Shown here: piece by piece, positions 49,320 to 57,803 of the stretch
Layout: each line of letters opens with the position of its first letter
Position numbering within the stretch: position 1 is the stretch's first letter
Assembly: GCF_000482745.1 (NCBI RefSeq)
Contig: NZ_KI519495.1
Coordinates: 184,888 to 248,887 of the forward strand
Direction: 5' to 3'
DNA length: 64,000 bases
DNA from: Oleidesulfovibrio alaskensis DSM 16109
GTDB taxonomy: Bacteria; Desulfobacterota; Desulfovibrionia; Desulfovibrionales; Desulfovibrionaceae
Made by a program: the position numbers and the translations under genes
The notes under the pieces: model-generated
The model's database searches: none
What the model saw: the letters and a program-made list of their open reading frames with translations, nothing else
What the model was told of the DNA's origin: nothing

Positions 49320-51098
49320 ATGCACTTCAGAAAAAAACATTCCCTTCCCGGGCCGTTTGCCTCGCCGTGGCTGGTTATCGGCGCGGCGGTCATTCTGGGC
49401 GTGGTGGTTGTGGCGCTTTCAGTGCGCAACATCACCCGTTCGGAACAATACATGGCCAATATCCTGCTGGAAAAAGGCGGATCGCTTATCAAGGCATTTG
49501 AGGCCGGAGCACGAACGGGCATGCGCGGCAGCGCGTTCCGCCTGCAGGTGCTGCTGGAAGAAATGGCCGACCAGCCGGATATTGATTTCATTGCCCTGAC
49601 AGACAGGGAAGGCAATATTGTGGCCCACAGCAACAACGAACAGGTAGGCAAACGGCTTTTCGGCGCCGAGGTGACCACCGACCTGCTGCGGCCTGACACA
49701 CGCCCGAGGTGGAGCATTTTCGGGCAGGCCGGTAAACGATACTTTGTGGTCTACCGTGAATTTGCACCACTGCAGGGCCGCCATGCCCGCAGGGGACACA
49801 TGATGCCGCACATGCGCAACCACGCGTGGGATAACTGGCAGCAGCCGGACGGCCCGCCGCCCATCATTTTTGTCGGGTTCGACGTTCAGCCGTTCGAGGA
49901 CGCCCGCAGACAGGACAAACAGCACACCATGACCATGGCAGCCATAGTGCTGCTGTTGGGGGTTGCGGGTTTCATATCGCTTATCTGGGCACAGAATGTC
50001 CGCCGCGCACGCAAAGAGCTGGAAAGCACACAGGCCCTGTCGGATGAGATTGTTTCCAATCTCCCCGAAGGTCTGGTGGTGCTGGATGCCGCCGGAGATG
50101 TTTCTTTCATGAACAATGCGGCCCGCGCCATGCTGGGAGACGGTACCGCCGCTCACGATGCGCACGAAGCAGCCGCAGGCTGCCCGCCGCTGCCGCCGGT
50201 ACTCATGCATGCCGTACGCCAGCTGGACACCCAGCACATACTGAGCGGCAGAGAAACGGTGCTTTCCGGCACCGGAGGCCCTGTCCCGGTCAGTGTTACC
50301 GGTGCGTGCATAACAGGCGAAGACGGTTCGCTGATGGGCAAACTGCTGCTGCTGCACGACCTGAGCGAAGTGCGCAGACTGGAAGAAGAAGTACGCAGGC
50401 GCGAAAAGCTGGCAGCCATAGGCAGTCTGGCTGCGGGGGTGGCTCACGAAATACGCAATCCGCTCAGCTCCATCAAAGGATATGCCACCTATTTCGGCAC
50501 CCGCTTTGCCGAAGGCAGCGAAGACCGCGATGCCGCCCGGATCATGGTGCAGGAGGTGGACAGGCTCAACCGCGTCATTTCCGACCTTATCGGTCTGGCC
50601 CGCCCGTCGGACCTGTCTTTAAAGCCCAGCAGACCGGAATCGCTGGCAGAAAACGTACTCCGCCTTATCCGGCAGGATGCCGCGGGCAAAAACATAGACT
50701 TGCGGTTCGCCGCGGCGGACGACCTGCCGCAGGCAGTGCTCGACCCCGACAGAGTGACGCAGGCGCTGCTGAATGTCTGCCTTAACGCACTGGATGCCAT
50801 GGAAAGCGGCGGCGTACTGACGCTGAGCGTTGACACCGACAGTACCTCTTCCGAAGGCCGCAGGCTGCTGCGGTTCAAGGTGCGTGACACGGGCTGCGGC
50901 ATAACGCCCGAAACCCTGAGCACCATGTTTGACCCGTATTTCACCACCAAAAGTCAGGGAACGGGGCTCGGGCTGGCCATTGTGCACAAAATAGTGGAGG
51001 CCCACGGCGGCGAAATAGCCGTGCAGTCTTCCGTAGGCAGCGGAACGGAAATATCTCTCATTCTGCCGCTTGAACCGCAACGCAACGCGAACAGCTGA
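49320..51098 (+). CDS. ZraS-like sensor histidine kinase
   Basis: Membrane kinase, 592 residues. TM1 at about 18-36 (LVIGAAVILGVVVVALSV) and TM2 near 204-224 (MTMAAIVLLLGVAGFISLIW) bracket a periplasmic sensor with a Cache/PAS-like core. The sensor has a His/Met/Arg-rich stretch GRHARRGHMMPHMRNHAWDN at about 155-174, suitable for metal binding. A PAS-like domain follows, then HisKA with H376 in GVAHEIRNPLSSIKGY and HATPase motifs N (NVCLNALDAM), G1 (VRDTGCGI), F and G2 (TKSQGTGLGLAIV). ATG 49320 is favoured (AAGGTG seven bases upstream); GTG 49311 is the alternative. It is followed after 26 bp by the response regulator. Confidence 0.88.
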   Translation: MHFRKKHSLPGPFASPWLVIGAAVILGVVVVALSVRNITRSEQYMANILLEKGGSLIKAFEAGARTGMRGSAFRLQVLLEEMADQPDIDFIALTDREGNIVAHSNNEQVGKRLFGAEVTTDLLRPDTRPRWSIFGQAGKRYFVVYREFAPLQGRHARRGHMMPHMRNHAWDNWQQPDGPPPIIFVGFDVQPFEDARRQDKQHTMTMAAIVLLLGVAGFISLIWAQNVRRARKELESTQALSDEIVSNLPEGLVVLDAAGDVSFMNNAARAMLGDGTAAHDAHEAAAGCPPLPPVLMHAVRQLDTQHILSGRETVLSGTGGPVPVSVTGACITGEDGSLMGKLLLLHDLSEVRRLEEEVRRREKLAAIGSLAAGVAHEIRNPLSSIKGYATYFGTRFAEGSEDRDAARIMVQEVDRLNRVISDLIGLARPSDLSLKPSRPESLAENVLRLIRQDAAGKNIDLRFAAADDLPQAVLDPDRVTQALLNVCLNALDAMESGGVLTLSVDTDSTSSEGRRLLRFKVRDTGCGITPETLSTMFDPYFTTKSQGTGLGLAIVHKIVEAHGGEIAVQSSVGSGTEISLILPLEPQRNANS

Positions 51099-51124
51099 CC
51101 CGGCGGCGCGTCAAAGGAACAGCC

Positions 51125-52525
51125 ATGACAAACGCTCCTACCATATTGATAGTGGATGATGATCAGGCGCACAGAACCATGCTGCGCACCATGCTGCGCG
51201 GCTGGCAGTACTCGGCGGAAGAAGCCGACGACGGTTCCGTGGCCGTGAGCAAGGTGCAGGAGCGCGCATATGACGCCATCCTGATGGATATCCGCATGGC
51301 CCGCATGAGCGGCATAGAAGCCCTGCGGCATATCATGGCCCACAATCCGGCCATTCCCGTGCTTATCATGACGGCATATTCTTCGGTGAATACAGCGGTG
51401 GAAGCCCTGAAAATAGGTGCTTATGACTACCTGACAAAGCCGCTTGATTTCGACGAGCTGAAACTGACGCTGGAGCGCGCGCTTGATCACACGCGGCTGG
51501 CCTCGGAAAACAGAGAGCTGCGCAGCTCTCTGTCCGCGGGGCAGGCTGCCTCGCGCATTATCGGCCGCAGCGAGGCCGTGCGCCGGCTTACCGAGCTGGT
51601 GGCCACAGTGGCGCCCAGCGACGCCACGGTACTCATCACCGGAGAATCGGGCACAGGCAAAGAACTGGTGGCCAGAGCCATACACGAAGGAAGCAGCAGA
51701 CGTGACAGACCGCTGGTAACCGTCAACTGCGCCGCCCTTACGGAATCGCTGCTGGAATCAGAACTGTTCGGCCACGAAAAAGGTGCTTTTACCGGTGCGG
51801 ACAAAAAACGCGACGGGCGGTTTGTTCAGGCGGACGGCGGTACGTTGTTTCTGGATGAACTGGGCGAAATGTCTCTGGCACTGCAGGCAAAGCTGCTGCG
51901 TGCGCTGCAGCAGGGTGAAATCCAGAGGGTAGGCAGCGACAACCCGCTGAGAGTCGATGTACGCGTCATCGCCGCAACCAACCGCAATCTGACCGCAGAG
52001 GTGACCGCAGGCAGGTTCCGCGAAGACCTGTTTTACCGGCTCAACGTCATCGGCATAGCGGTACCGGCACTGCGGGAACGGCGCGACGACATCCCCCTGC
52101 TGGCCGGACACTTTCTGACCCGCTATGCCGAACGTAACCGCAAGATGCTCAAAGGATTCACCCCGCAGGCCATGAACTGTCTGGTCAACTATGACTGGCC
52201 GGGCAATGTGCGTGAACTGGAAAACGCCGTGGAGCGCGCCGTTATCATGAGCATGGGCGAATATGTCACCGGACGCGAACTGCCGCCGGACATTGCAGCG
52301 GCTGACGGCGAAACGGATATCACCGCAGCAGTGTCCGATACGGACACACCGCTGCCCGACACCGTCCATGACCCCTATGCGGGGCTCTCGCTGGAAAATC
52401 TGGAACGCCGCGCCATTGAGGCAACGCTGCGCGAATGTGCCGACAATAAAAGCGAAGCCGCCCGCCGGCTGGGCATCACCCGCGCAACACTGCACAACAA
52501 GCTGAAAAAATACGGCATGGAATAA
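51125..52525 (+). CDS. ZraR-like sigma-54-dependent response regulator
   Basis: NtrC-family activator, 466 residues. The receiver spans 1-120 (acidic pocket DDD at 11-13, phospho-acceptor D55 in LMDIRM). The AAA+ domain spans about 140-375 with GESGTGKE, the sigma-54 contact loop GAFTGA (220-225), LFLDELGEM and the R-finger region. A C-terminal Fis-type HTH (about 425-465) ends NKSEAARRLGITRATLHNKLKKYGME. The ATG lies three bases after an AGGAACAGCC site. It presumably activates the divergent sigma-54 promoter of the ZraP-like gene and perhaps other envelope-stress genes. Confidence 0.92.
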   Translation: MTNAPTILIVDDDQAHRTMLRTMLRGWQYSAEEADDGSVAVSKVQERAYDAILMDIRMARMSGIEALRHIMAHNPAIPVLIMTAYSSVNTAVEALKIGAYDYLTKPLDFDELKLTLERALDHTRLASENRELRSSLSAGQAASRIIGRSEAVRRLTELVATVAPSDATVLITGESGTGKELVARAIHEGSSRRDRPLVTVNCAALTESLLESELFGHEKGAFTGADKKRDGRFVQADGGTLFLDELGEMSLALQAKLLRALQQGEIQRVGSDNPLRVDVRVIAATNRNLTAEVTAGRFREDLFYRLNVIGIAVPALRERRDDIPLLAGHFLTRYAERNRKMLKGFTPQAMNCLVNYDWPGNVRELENAVERAVIMSMGEYVTGRELPPDIAAADGETDITAAVSDTDTPLPDTVHDPYAGLSLENLERRAIEATLRECADNKSEAARRLGITRATLHNKLKKYGME

Positions 52526-52549
52526 CCGGAAGACCGGAACCGGAACAAG

Positions 52550-52630
52550 ACCTCCGGCGGGCAAGAGGCATGATTCCCCCTGCATCCCCCGTTGCGCATG
52601 TTCTGCCGCGGTCAGCTGACATCGAAGGGC
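52550..52630 (+). repeat. Degenerate single copy of the dispersed palindromic repeat
   Basis: Retains CCTCCGGCGGGCAAGAGGCA, the TGATTCCCCCTGCATCCCCC block and the GCCGCGGTCAGCTGACATCG part. It is placed just after the ZraR-like gene, between convergent genes, like the other copies. Confidence 0.75.
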
Positions 52631-52750
52631 TTACGGTTGCGGCTGCATGGCGGCAACCGCACGGCGCGTCGCGTTGCGGGCATCGCTGTGCCTTGCACGG
52701 GGCGCATTACAGTGGCGGAAGGTTCAGCCGCCCCCTGACGGGGTTTTCTT

Positions 52751-52786
52751 CAGGCTTCTCAGGCTTCTCAGGTTTCTCAGGCATCC
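52751..52786 (+). repeat. Four 9-bp tandem units
   Basis: CAGGCTTCT, CAGGCTTCT, CAGGTTTCT and CAGGCATCC in direct succession. Non-coding spacer between the repeat remnant and the end of the next gene; probably a slippage product. Confidence 0.85.
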
Positions 52787-52806
52787 GGCGGGCAAAATCC
52801 GCAAAA

Positions 52807-54048
52807 TCAGGCAAACAGCGATTTATCTGATCCGATCAATGAAAGCGCCAGTTCCATTTCGCGTTCAAGGCGGTTTTGCACTGCGGAGCGCACGGCGTTG
52901 GTGGAGGAACCGAACTGCCTGCTGCGCAGGTCATAAACTGTGCGTATAAACCGCCCTTGAAATGCAGGATCGGTAAAAGAATCATCCTGTCCGGTTCTGC
53001 CCAGAGCCTGACGGAAAATGCGCGCTGCGCCTGTGGGCCCGTGCTGCACGGCGGTGCTCCACAGCACTTCGCCCAGAACACCGCTCATATGGTCGCGTTC
53101 AAGTACCGAGTTGCGGGTAACCTTTCGCAAAGCGGGAAGGAAATTGTTCTCCCGCACGAATCTGTTCTGCAATGATTCAAATCCTGCCGGATCAGCAGCG
53201 GCGATTTGCGCCCATACACGGGGCATTGCACCTTGCGTACCGCCGGTGTTGGCCGGCCCTGCGGCGTTGAGACGCTGCGCGTACTCGGGTGCTGCCCGCT
53301 GCAGAAAGCGGATAAAGGCATCCATGCTGCCCGCCCGCGAGGAAATCTGATATTTTCCGTAGGAGGTGCCGCCATGACGGTCGTAGCCGATGCTTGCCAC
53401 GCCCTGCGTGCCGGACTCAAATTGCGCTGCCAGCCAGCCGGTAAGCGGTGCAGACTCCGCAACGCCGCCTGCGGCGTTCTTCCCGTCAGCAGGAGCAATC
53501 TTTCCGGCAGATTCGGGCGCAGCAGGTTCCTGCCGGAGCGCGCTCATGCCGTCCGGAGCTTCCGCGGCCTGCCGGTAGGCTGCAGCCGCACCGTTCCATG
53601 ATATGCGGCCTCTTACTTCACCGGTTTCACTGCCCAGTCCCACGGCATCGGCTATGGCAGACCGCAACGAAGCCAGCCCTTCCACGGGCAGTGCCGCGGT
53701 ACCGGCAGGTGCTCCGCCCGATGCCAGACCGGCCAGACCGGACGGGCCGGAGAGCACTCTGGTAAGGGTGGCCAGCGCTCTGGTATTCAGTAGATTCATG
53801 CTGCCCAGCATGGCGCCTTCAAGCGGAGATTCTTCTTTGCCGTCACCTTTGCCCAGCCCCAGAACATCATCAAGCAGCTTCTGACCGTTGCGTGACAGGG
53901 CGCTGCCGCCCAGCAGCTCCCCGAAGCGTCCGGTGCCGGAACCTGCAGCGGCGGCCTGCTGTGCAGGCAGTGTACGGCCGGTAACGGGCGTACGCAGAAC
54001 CCTGTCCGCCCTCTGCAGGCTTATGGTGCTGAAAGGATCGTATGCCAT
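52807..54048 (-). CDS. Unassigned protein with possible muramidase-like C-terminal domain
   Basis: 413 residues, no signal peptide. The N-terminal half (1-200) is low-complexity, Ala/Gly-rich and probably disordered. The C-terminal part (about 205-400) looks globular: GWLAAQFESGTQGVASIGYD, GGTSYGKYQISSRAGSMDAFI, a WAQIAAADPAGFESLQNRFV block and STAVQHGPTGAARIFRQALG. The ESG/YGKYQ/AVQHGP pattern resembles lysozyme-like domains in phage or secretion-linked proteins, where the Glu would be catalytic, but I cannot place it firmly. ATG 54048 follows GAGGAGG. A flagellar or export-associated cell-wall role is a guess only. It is isolated between convergent and same-strand neighbours. Confidence 0.6.
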   Translation of the reverse strand: MAYDPFSTISLQRADRVLRTPVTGRTLPAQQAAAAGSGTGRFGELLGGSALSRNGQKLLDDVLGLGKGDGKEESPLEGAMLGSMNLLNTRALATLTRVLSGPSGLAGLASGGAPAGTAALPVEGLASLRSAIADAVGLGSETGEVRGRISWNGAAAAYRQAAEAPDGMSALRQEPAAPESAGKIAPADGKNAAGGVAESAPLTGWLAAQFESGTQGVASIGYDRHGGTSYGKYQISSRAGSMDAFIRFLQRAAPEYAQRLNAAGPANTGGTQGAMPRVWAQIAAADPAGFESLQNRFVRENNFLPALRKVTRNSVLERDHMSGVLGEVLWSTAVQHGPTGAARIFRQALGRTGQDDSFTDPAFQGRFIRTVYDLRSRQFGSSTNAVRSAVQNRLEREMELALSLIGSDKSLFA

Positions 54049-54204
54049 GGTGCCTCCTCGCTCGGGGCAGTACCCCGCAGCAGGACTAGCAACCATAGTG
54101 CCGATATTTCATACCCTCTTTTTTCCGGCATGTTACCCTTGCAAAAAAACATGGACAGCAACCGGAACATGCAGGGCCGACGATTCTCCGACACGGCCGT
54201 ACGG

Positions 54205-54993
54205 TTATGAAGATGCGGGCCGGTAGTAGCCTTTTGCCTCAGGCAGCAGCTGGCGGATGGCCTTTATGCGGTTTTCATCAGCAGGGTGGGTAGAAAGGAA
54301 CTCCGGCGGTTTTTTGCCGCCCTTGGCAGCCATGTTCTGCCAGAAAGTCAGCGCGGCTTCCGGGTTGTACCCCGCCTTGGCCATAAGAATAAGACCTATC
54401 CGGTCGGCCTCGTATTCGTGGGTGCGGCTGTAGGGCAGCAGTATGCCCACGCCCACACCTATACCATACGCCGCCACCGCGGCCTGCGCCACCTCAGGCG
54501 ATGTCTGGGAGCCCACGGCGATGGCCGTCCCCAGCTGCCCCAGCTGCGCCACAACCTGTGTGGAATACCGCTCCGCCCCGTGCCGCGCGATGGCGTGGCC
54601 CACTTCGTGACCGATAACAGCGGCCAGCTGCGCATCGTCTTTGGCGGCTTCAAACAGCCCTGTATACACAAATATTTTTCCGCCCGGCAGGCAGAAGGCG
54701 TTGGGTACGTCTTTTTTGACGGTATGAAATTCCCATTTATATTCAGGGTGTCCGGCCACGGCCGCTATGCGGCGTCCCACGCGGGTCACGGCACGGGCAT
54801 AGTCGCTTGTGGTATCAATCTGCTCCGACTTAATCACTTTCTGCGCTTCAGAGGCCCCCAGCGCCATTTCCTGCTGCGAATCCATCATGATAAACTGGTT
54901 GCGGCCGGTATACGGCGCCTTGGCACAGGCAGAGACAACCAGTACCGCCACTGTCAGTGCGGCAAAAAGCCATTTTTTCATATTTCTGCGCAT
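54205..54993 (-). CDS. M48-family metallopeptidase lipoprotein
   Basis: Envelope zinc protease of the Ste24/BepA/LoiP group, 262 residues. A lipobox-like VVSAC gives C23 as likely lipid anchor. The catalytic motif is HEVGH (H128, E129, H132) in AAVIGHEVGHAIARHG; the third ligand lies in HEYEAD around 191-196. LSTHPADENRI near the C-terminus is typical of the group. The start at 54993 is seven bases after AAGGA; a Met four codons later is an alternative. Family members degrade misassembled outer-membrane proteins. Single gene. Confidence 0.9.
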   Translation of the reverse strand: MRRNMKKWLFAALTVAVLVVSACAKAPYTGRNQFIMMDSQQEMALGASEAQKVIKSEQIDTTSDYARAVTRVGRRIAAVAGHPEYKWEFHTVKKDVPNAFCLPGGKIFVYTGLFEAAKDDAQLAAVIGHEVGHAIARHGAERYSTQVVAQLGQLGTAIAVGSQTSPEVAQAAVAAYGIGVGVGILLPYSRTHEYEADRIGLILMAKAGYNPEAALTFWQNMAAKGGKKPPEFLSTHPADENRIKAIRQLLPEAKGYYRPASS

Positions 54994-55062
54994 AATCCCG
55001 TCCTTACTGGCTTCCTGCCCGCCGCGGACTGCCCTCAGCGGGCAAAGCGCGGCACGTCAAAC

Positions 55063-55090
55063 TTGACGCTGTTGGCATTTGTCGTATCTT
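55063..55090 (+). promoter_or_regulatory. Putative topA promoter
   Basis: TTGACG (55063-55068), 16-bp spacer, TATCTT (55085-55090); leader of roughly 105 nt to the start codon. Confidence 0.5.
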
Positions 55091-55203
55091 CCCCTACCTG
55101 AAAGCATGTGACAGCCCGACGGCCGCACAGGCTTTATACACCAAGCACCCGAAAGGCCGCAACGCGCTCCGTCCGCGGAACCGCCTGCGAACAAGGACAA
55201 CTC

Positions 55204-57447
55204 ATGGGCAAAGACCTCATCATCGTCGAGTCTCCCGCCAAGGTGAAGACTATCAAAAAGTTTCTGGGCAACAAATATATGGTCCAGGCCAGTGTGGGAC
55301 ATATCCGCGACCTGCCGACCAAGGAGCTCGGCGTGGACGAGGAAAACGACTTTTCTCCTGACTATCAGGTAATTCAGGGAAAACAAAAGGTTGTTTCCGC
55401 CCTTCGCGAAGCTGCGGCAAAAGCTGATAATGTATTTCTGGCGCCCGACCCCGACCGCGAGGGCGAGGCCATTGCCTGGCATGTTGCTGAAATAATTGCC
55501 AAGGAAAACAAAAACATCAGCCGTATCCAGTTTAACGAGATTACCGCCCGCGCCGTGCGCGAAGCGCTGGAAAACCCGCGCGAGCTGAACCGGAGTCTGT
55601 TTGACGCACAACAGGCACGCCGCGTGCTCGACAGACTGGTCGGTTACAAAATTTCGCCCATTCTGTGGAACAAAATAAAACGCGGCATCTCTGCCGGCAG
55701 GGTGCAGTCGGTGGCGCTGCGGCTGATTGTAGACCGCGAACGCGAACGCTATGCATTCACATCGGAAGAATACTGGGTTTTCCGGGCCAATCTGGCCGCG
55801 GAAACGCCCCCGCCCTTCAAGGCGGAACTTTTCAAGGTGGATGACAAAAAACCCGCCATTGCCAGCGCGGAGCAGGCGCAGGAACTGGAAAAGTCCATTG
55901 AGGGCAAAGCGTTCATCGTGGATTCGGTGCAGGAGAAAGAACGCTCACGCAAACCGCAGCCGCCGTTCATCACCTCCACCCTGCAGCAGCTGGCCAGCCA
56001 GCGGCTCGGTTTTTCCGCCAAGCGCACCATGTCGGTGGCGCAGCGGCTGTATGAAGGCCTTGATCTGGGCGACATGGGCACCACGGCGCTCATCACCTAT
56101 ATGCGTACCGACTCCGTCCGCATTTCGGATGAAGCCCGCGACAGCGCGCGCGAGCTTATCGCCTCGCTGTACGGCAAAGAATACTGCCCCGCCAAGGCGC
56201 CCGTATACAAAACCAAAGGCTCGGCACAGGACGCGCACGAAGCCATCCGCCCTGTTGACGTAACGCTGACTCCGGACAAAATAAAAGGTCTGGTGGCACC
56301 GGAACAGTACAGCCTGTACCGCCTTATCTGGTCGCGGTTCATGGCCTCGCAGATGGCGCCTGCCCGCTTCCACGACACCACGGTGCTTATCGGATGCGGC
56401 GGCACGCAGTGGCGCGTAAAAGGCGAACGGCTGCTTTTTCCGGGGTATATGGCCGCCGCGCCTGCTTCGGCCAAAGAAGCCAATGTGGAGCTGCCCCCCA
56501 TGCAGCAGGGGCAGAAGCTGGAACTGACCCTGCTGGAAAAAGAGCAGAAGTTCACACAGCCTCCCGCCCGCTATTCCGAAGCCTCTCTGGTGCGGGAGAT
56601 GGAAGAAAAAGGCATCGGCCGTCCCTCAACGTATGCCAGCATCATTTCCACCATTGTAGACCGCGACTACACCCGTCTGGAAGAGAAGCACTTTGTGCCC
56701 ACCGATCTCGGCTTTGTGGTGTGTGACATGCTTACCAACCACTTCGGCACGCTGATGGATATCGGCTTTACCGCGCAGATGGAAAATTCGCTGGATAAAG
56801 TGGCCGAAGGCGACCTTGACTGGGTGGCACTGATGAAGGACTTCACCAGCGACTTCAACCCTACGCTGGCATCCGCCGCCAAAGAGATGAAAACCGTGAA
56901 GGCGGGGCTGGAAACGGACATCGTGTGCTCTGAATGCGGCAAACCCATGGCCATCAAGTTCGGCAAGGCCGGCCCCTTTCTGGCATGCACCGGCTACCCC
57001 GACTGCAAAAACACCAGTAACTTCACGCGTGATGAAAGCGGAACAATACAGCTGGTTGAACGTGAGCAGGAAGAACTGAAACCCGTCGGCACCTGCCCCG
57101 AATGCGGCAAAGACCTTGTGGTCAAACAGGCACGCACGGGCAGCAGATTCATCGCCTGTACGGGCTATCCCGACTGCAAGCATACCGAACCGTTTTCCAC
57201 CGGCGTTCCCTGCCCCAATGACGGCTGCGACGGCCAGCTGGTGGAAAAAAGCTCGCGCCGCGGCAAGATATTCTATTCCTGCAACCGGTACCCCCAGTGT
57301 GACTATGCCACATGGAACTGGCCTGTGGCCGAAGCCTGCCCGCAGTGCGATTCCAAAATTCTGACTATCAAGTCCACCAAGGCAAGAGGCAAACATATTG
57401 CCTGCCCTGCCTGCAAGTACACGCGGGCGCTGGAAGACGAAGAATAG
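55204..57447 (+). CDS. topA: DNA topoisomerase I
   Basis: Type IA topoisomerase that relaxes negative supercoils, 747 residues. The Toprim domain opens with LIIVESPAKVKTIKKFL and includes APDPDREGEAIAWH (acidic triad). The catalytic Tyr is Y299 in ALITYMRTDS. The KIKRGISAGRVQSVALRLIV and EEKGIGRPSTYASII blocks are present. The C-terminus carries four Cys4 zinc-ribbon modules from about residue 578, the last (CPQCDSKILTIKSTKARGKH) with a shorter second pair spacing. The start follows AAGGACA by four bases. Single gene with a strong terminator. Confidence 0.95.
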   Translation: MGKDLIIVESPAKVKTIKKFLGNKYMVQASVGHIRDLPTKELGVDEENDFSPDYQVIQGKQKVVSALREAAAKADNVFLAPDPDREGEAIAWHVAEIIAKENKNISRIQFNEITARAVREALENPRELNRSLFDAQQARRVLDRLVGYKISPILWNKIKRGISAGRVQSVALRLIVDRERERYAFTSEEYWVFRANLAAETPPPFKAELFKVDDKKPAIASAEQAQELEKSIEGKAFIVDSVQEKERSRKPQPPFITSTLQQLASQRLGFSAKRTMSVAQRLYEGLDLGDMGTTALITYMRTDSVRISDEARDSARELIASLYGKEYCPAKAPVYKTKGSAQDAHEAIRPVDVTLTPDKIKGLVAPEQYSLYRLIWSRFMASQMAPARFHDTTVLIGCGGTQWRVKGERLLFPGYMAAAPASAKEANVELPPMQQGQKLELTLLEKEQKFTQPPARYSEASLVREMEEKGIGRPSTYASIISTIVDRDYTRLEEKHFVPTDLGFVVCDMLTNHFGTLMDIGFTAQMENSLDKVAEGDLDWVALMKDFTSDFNPTLASAAKEMKTVKAGLETDIVCSECGKPMAIKFGKAGPFLACTGYPDCKNTSNFTRDESGTIQLVEREQEELKPVGTCPECGKDLVVKQARTGSRFIACTGYPDCKHTEPFSTGVPCPNDGCDGQLVEKSSRRGKIFYSCNRYPQCDYATWNWPVAEACPQCDSKILTIKSTKARGKHIACPACKYTRALEDEE

Positions 57448-57452
57448 CATGA

Positions 57453-57482
57453 CGCGGGGCTTAACGGCCCCGCGTTTTTTTT
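57453..57482 (+). terminator. Terminator of topA
   Basis: Stem CGCGGGGC (57453-57460) / GCCCCGCG (57467-57474) followed by T8. Confidence 0.95.
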
Positions 57483-57723
57483 GTGGATTTATGCTAGGGG
57501 CGGCTTCAGCCCGTCAGATATTCTGCAACCGGTATGCGGCGTTTTTGTATTACAGAACGCTTGCATAATGTTATACAAAGAACAGGCTCCGGCAGAGAAA
57601 AGAAACCGGCAGATAACCGAGCGCGGCAGGCGCAGAGCCGTGTCTGCGGCCTGTCCGGCCCGTATTCCGCGTCTGCCGCCATCCGGCATGCATGGCTGTG
57701 TCTGCTCCGCGGCTGGCATTACC
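57483..57723. other. Gene-free spacer between topA and glnA
   Basis: Between the topA and glnA terminators nothing gene-like is visible. Short open frames lack ribosome binding sites and recognisable products. With the flanking terminators the gene-free gap is about 350 bp. Confidence 0.5.
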
Positions 57724-57757
57724 GAAAATAAAACCCCGTCCGGAAAGGACGGGGTTT
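57724..57757 (-). terminator. Terminator of glnA
   Basis: Stem AAACCCCGTCC (57731-57741) / GGACGGGGTTT (57747-57757), loop GGAAA; minus-strand tail TTTATTTT. Confidence 0.9.
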
Positions 57758-57803
57758 GTCTTTACGCGTAACCGCCGCCCCGGAGAGGCAGACGGTGCAC
57801 CGG

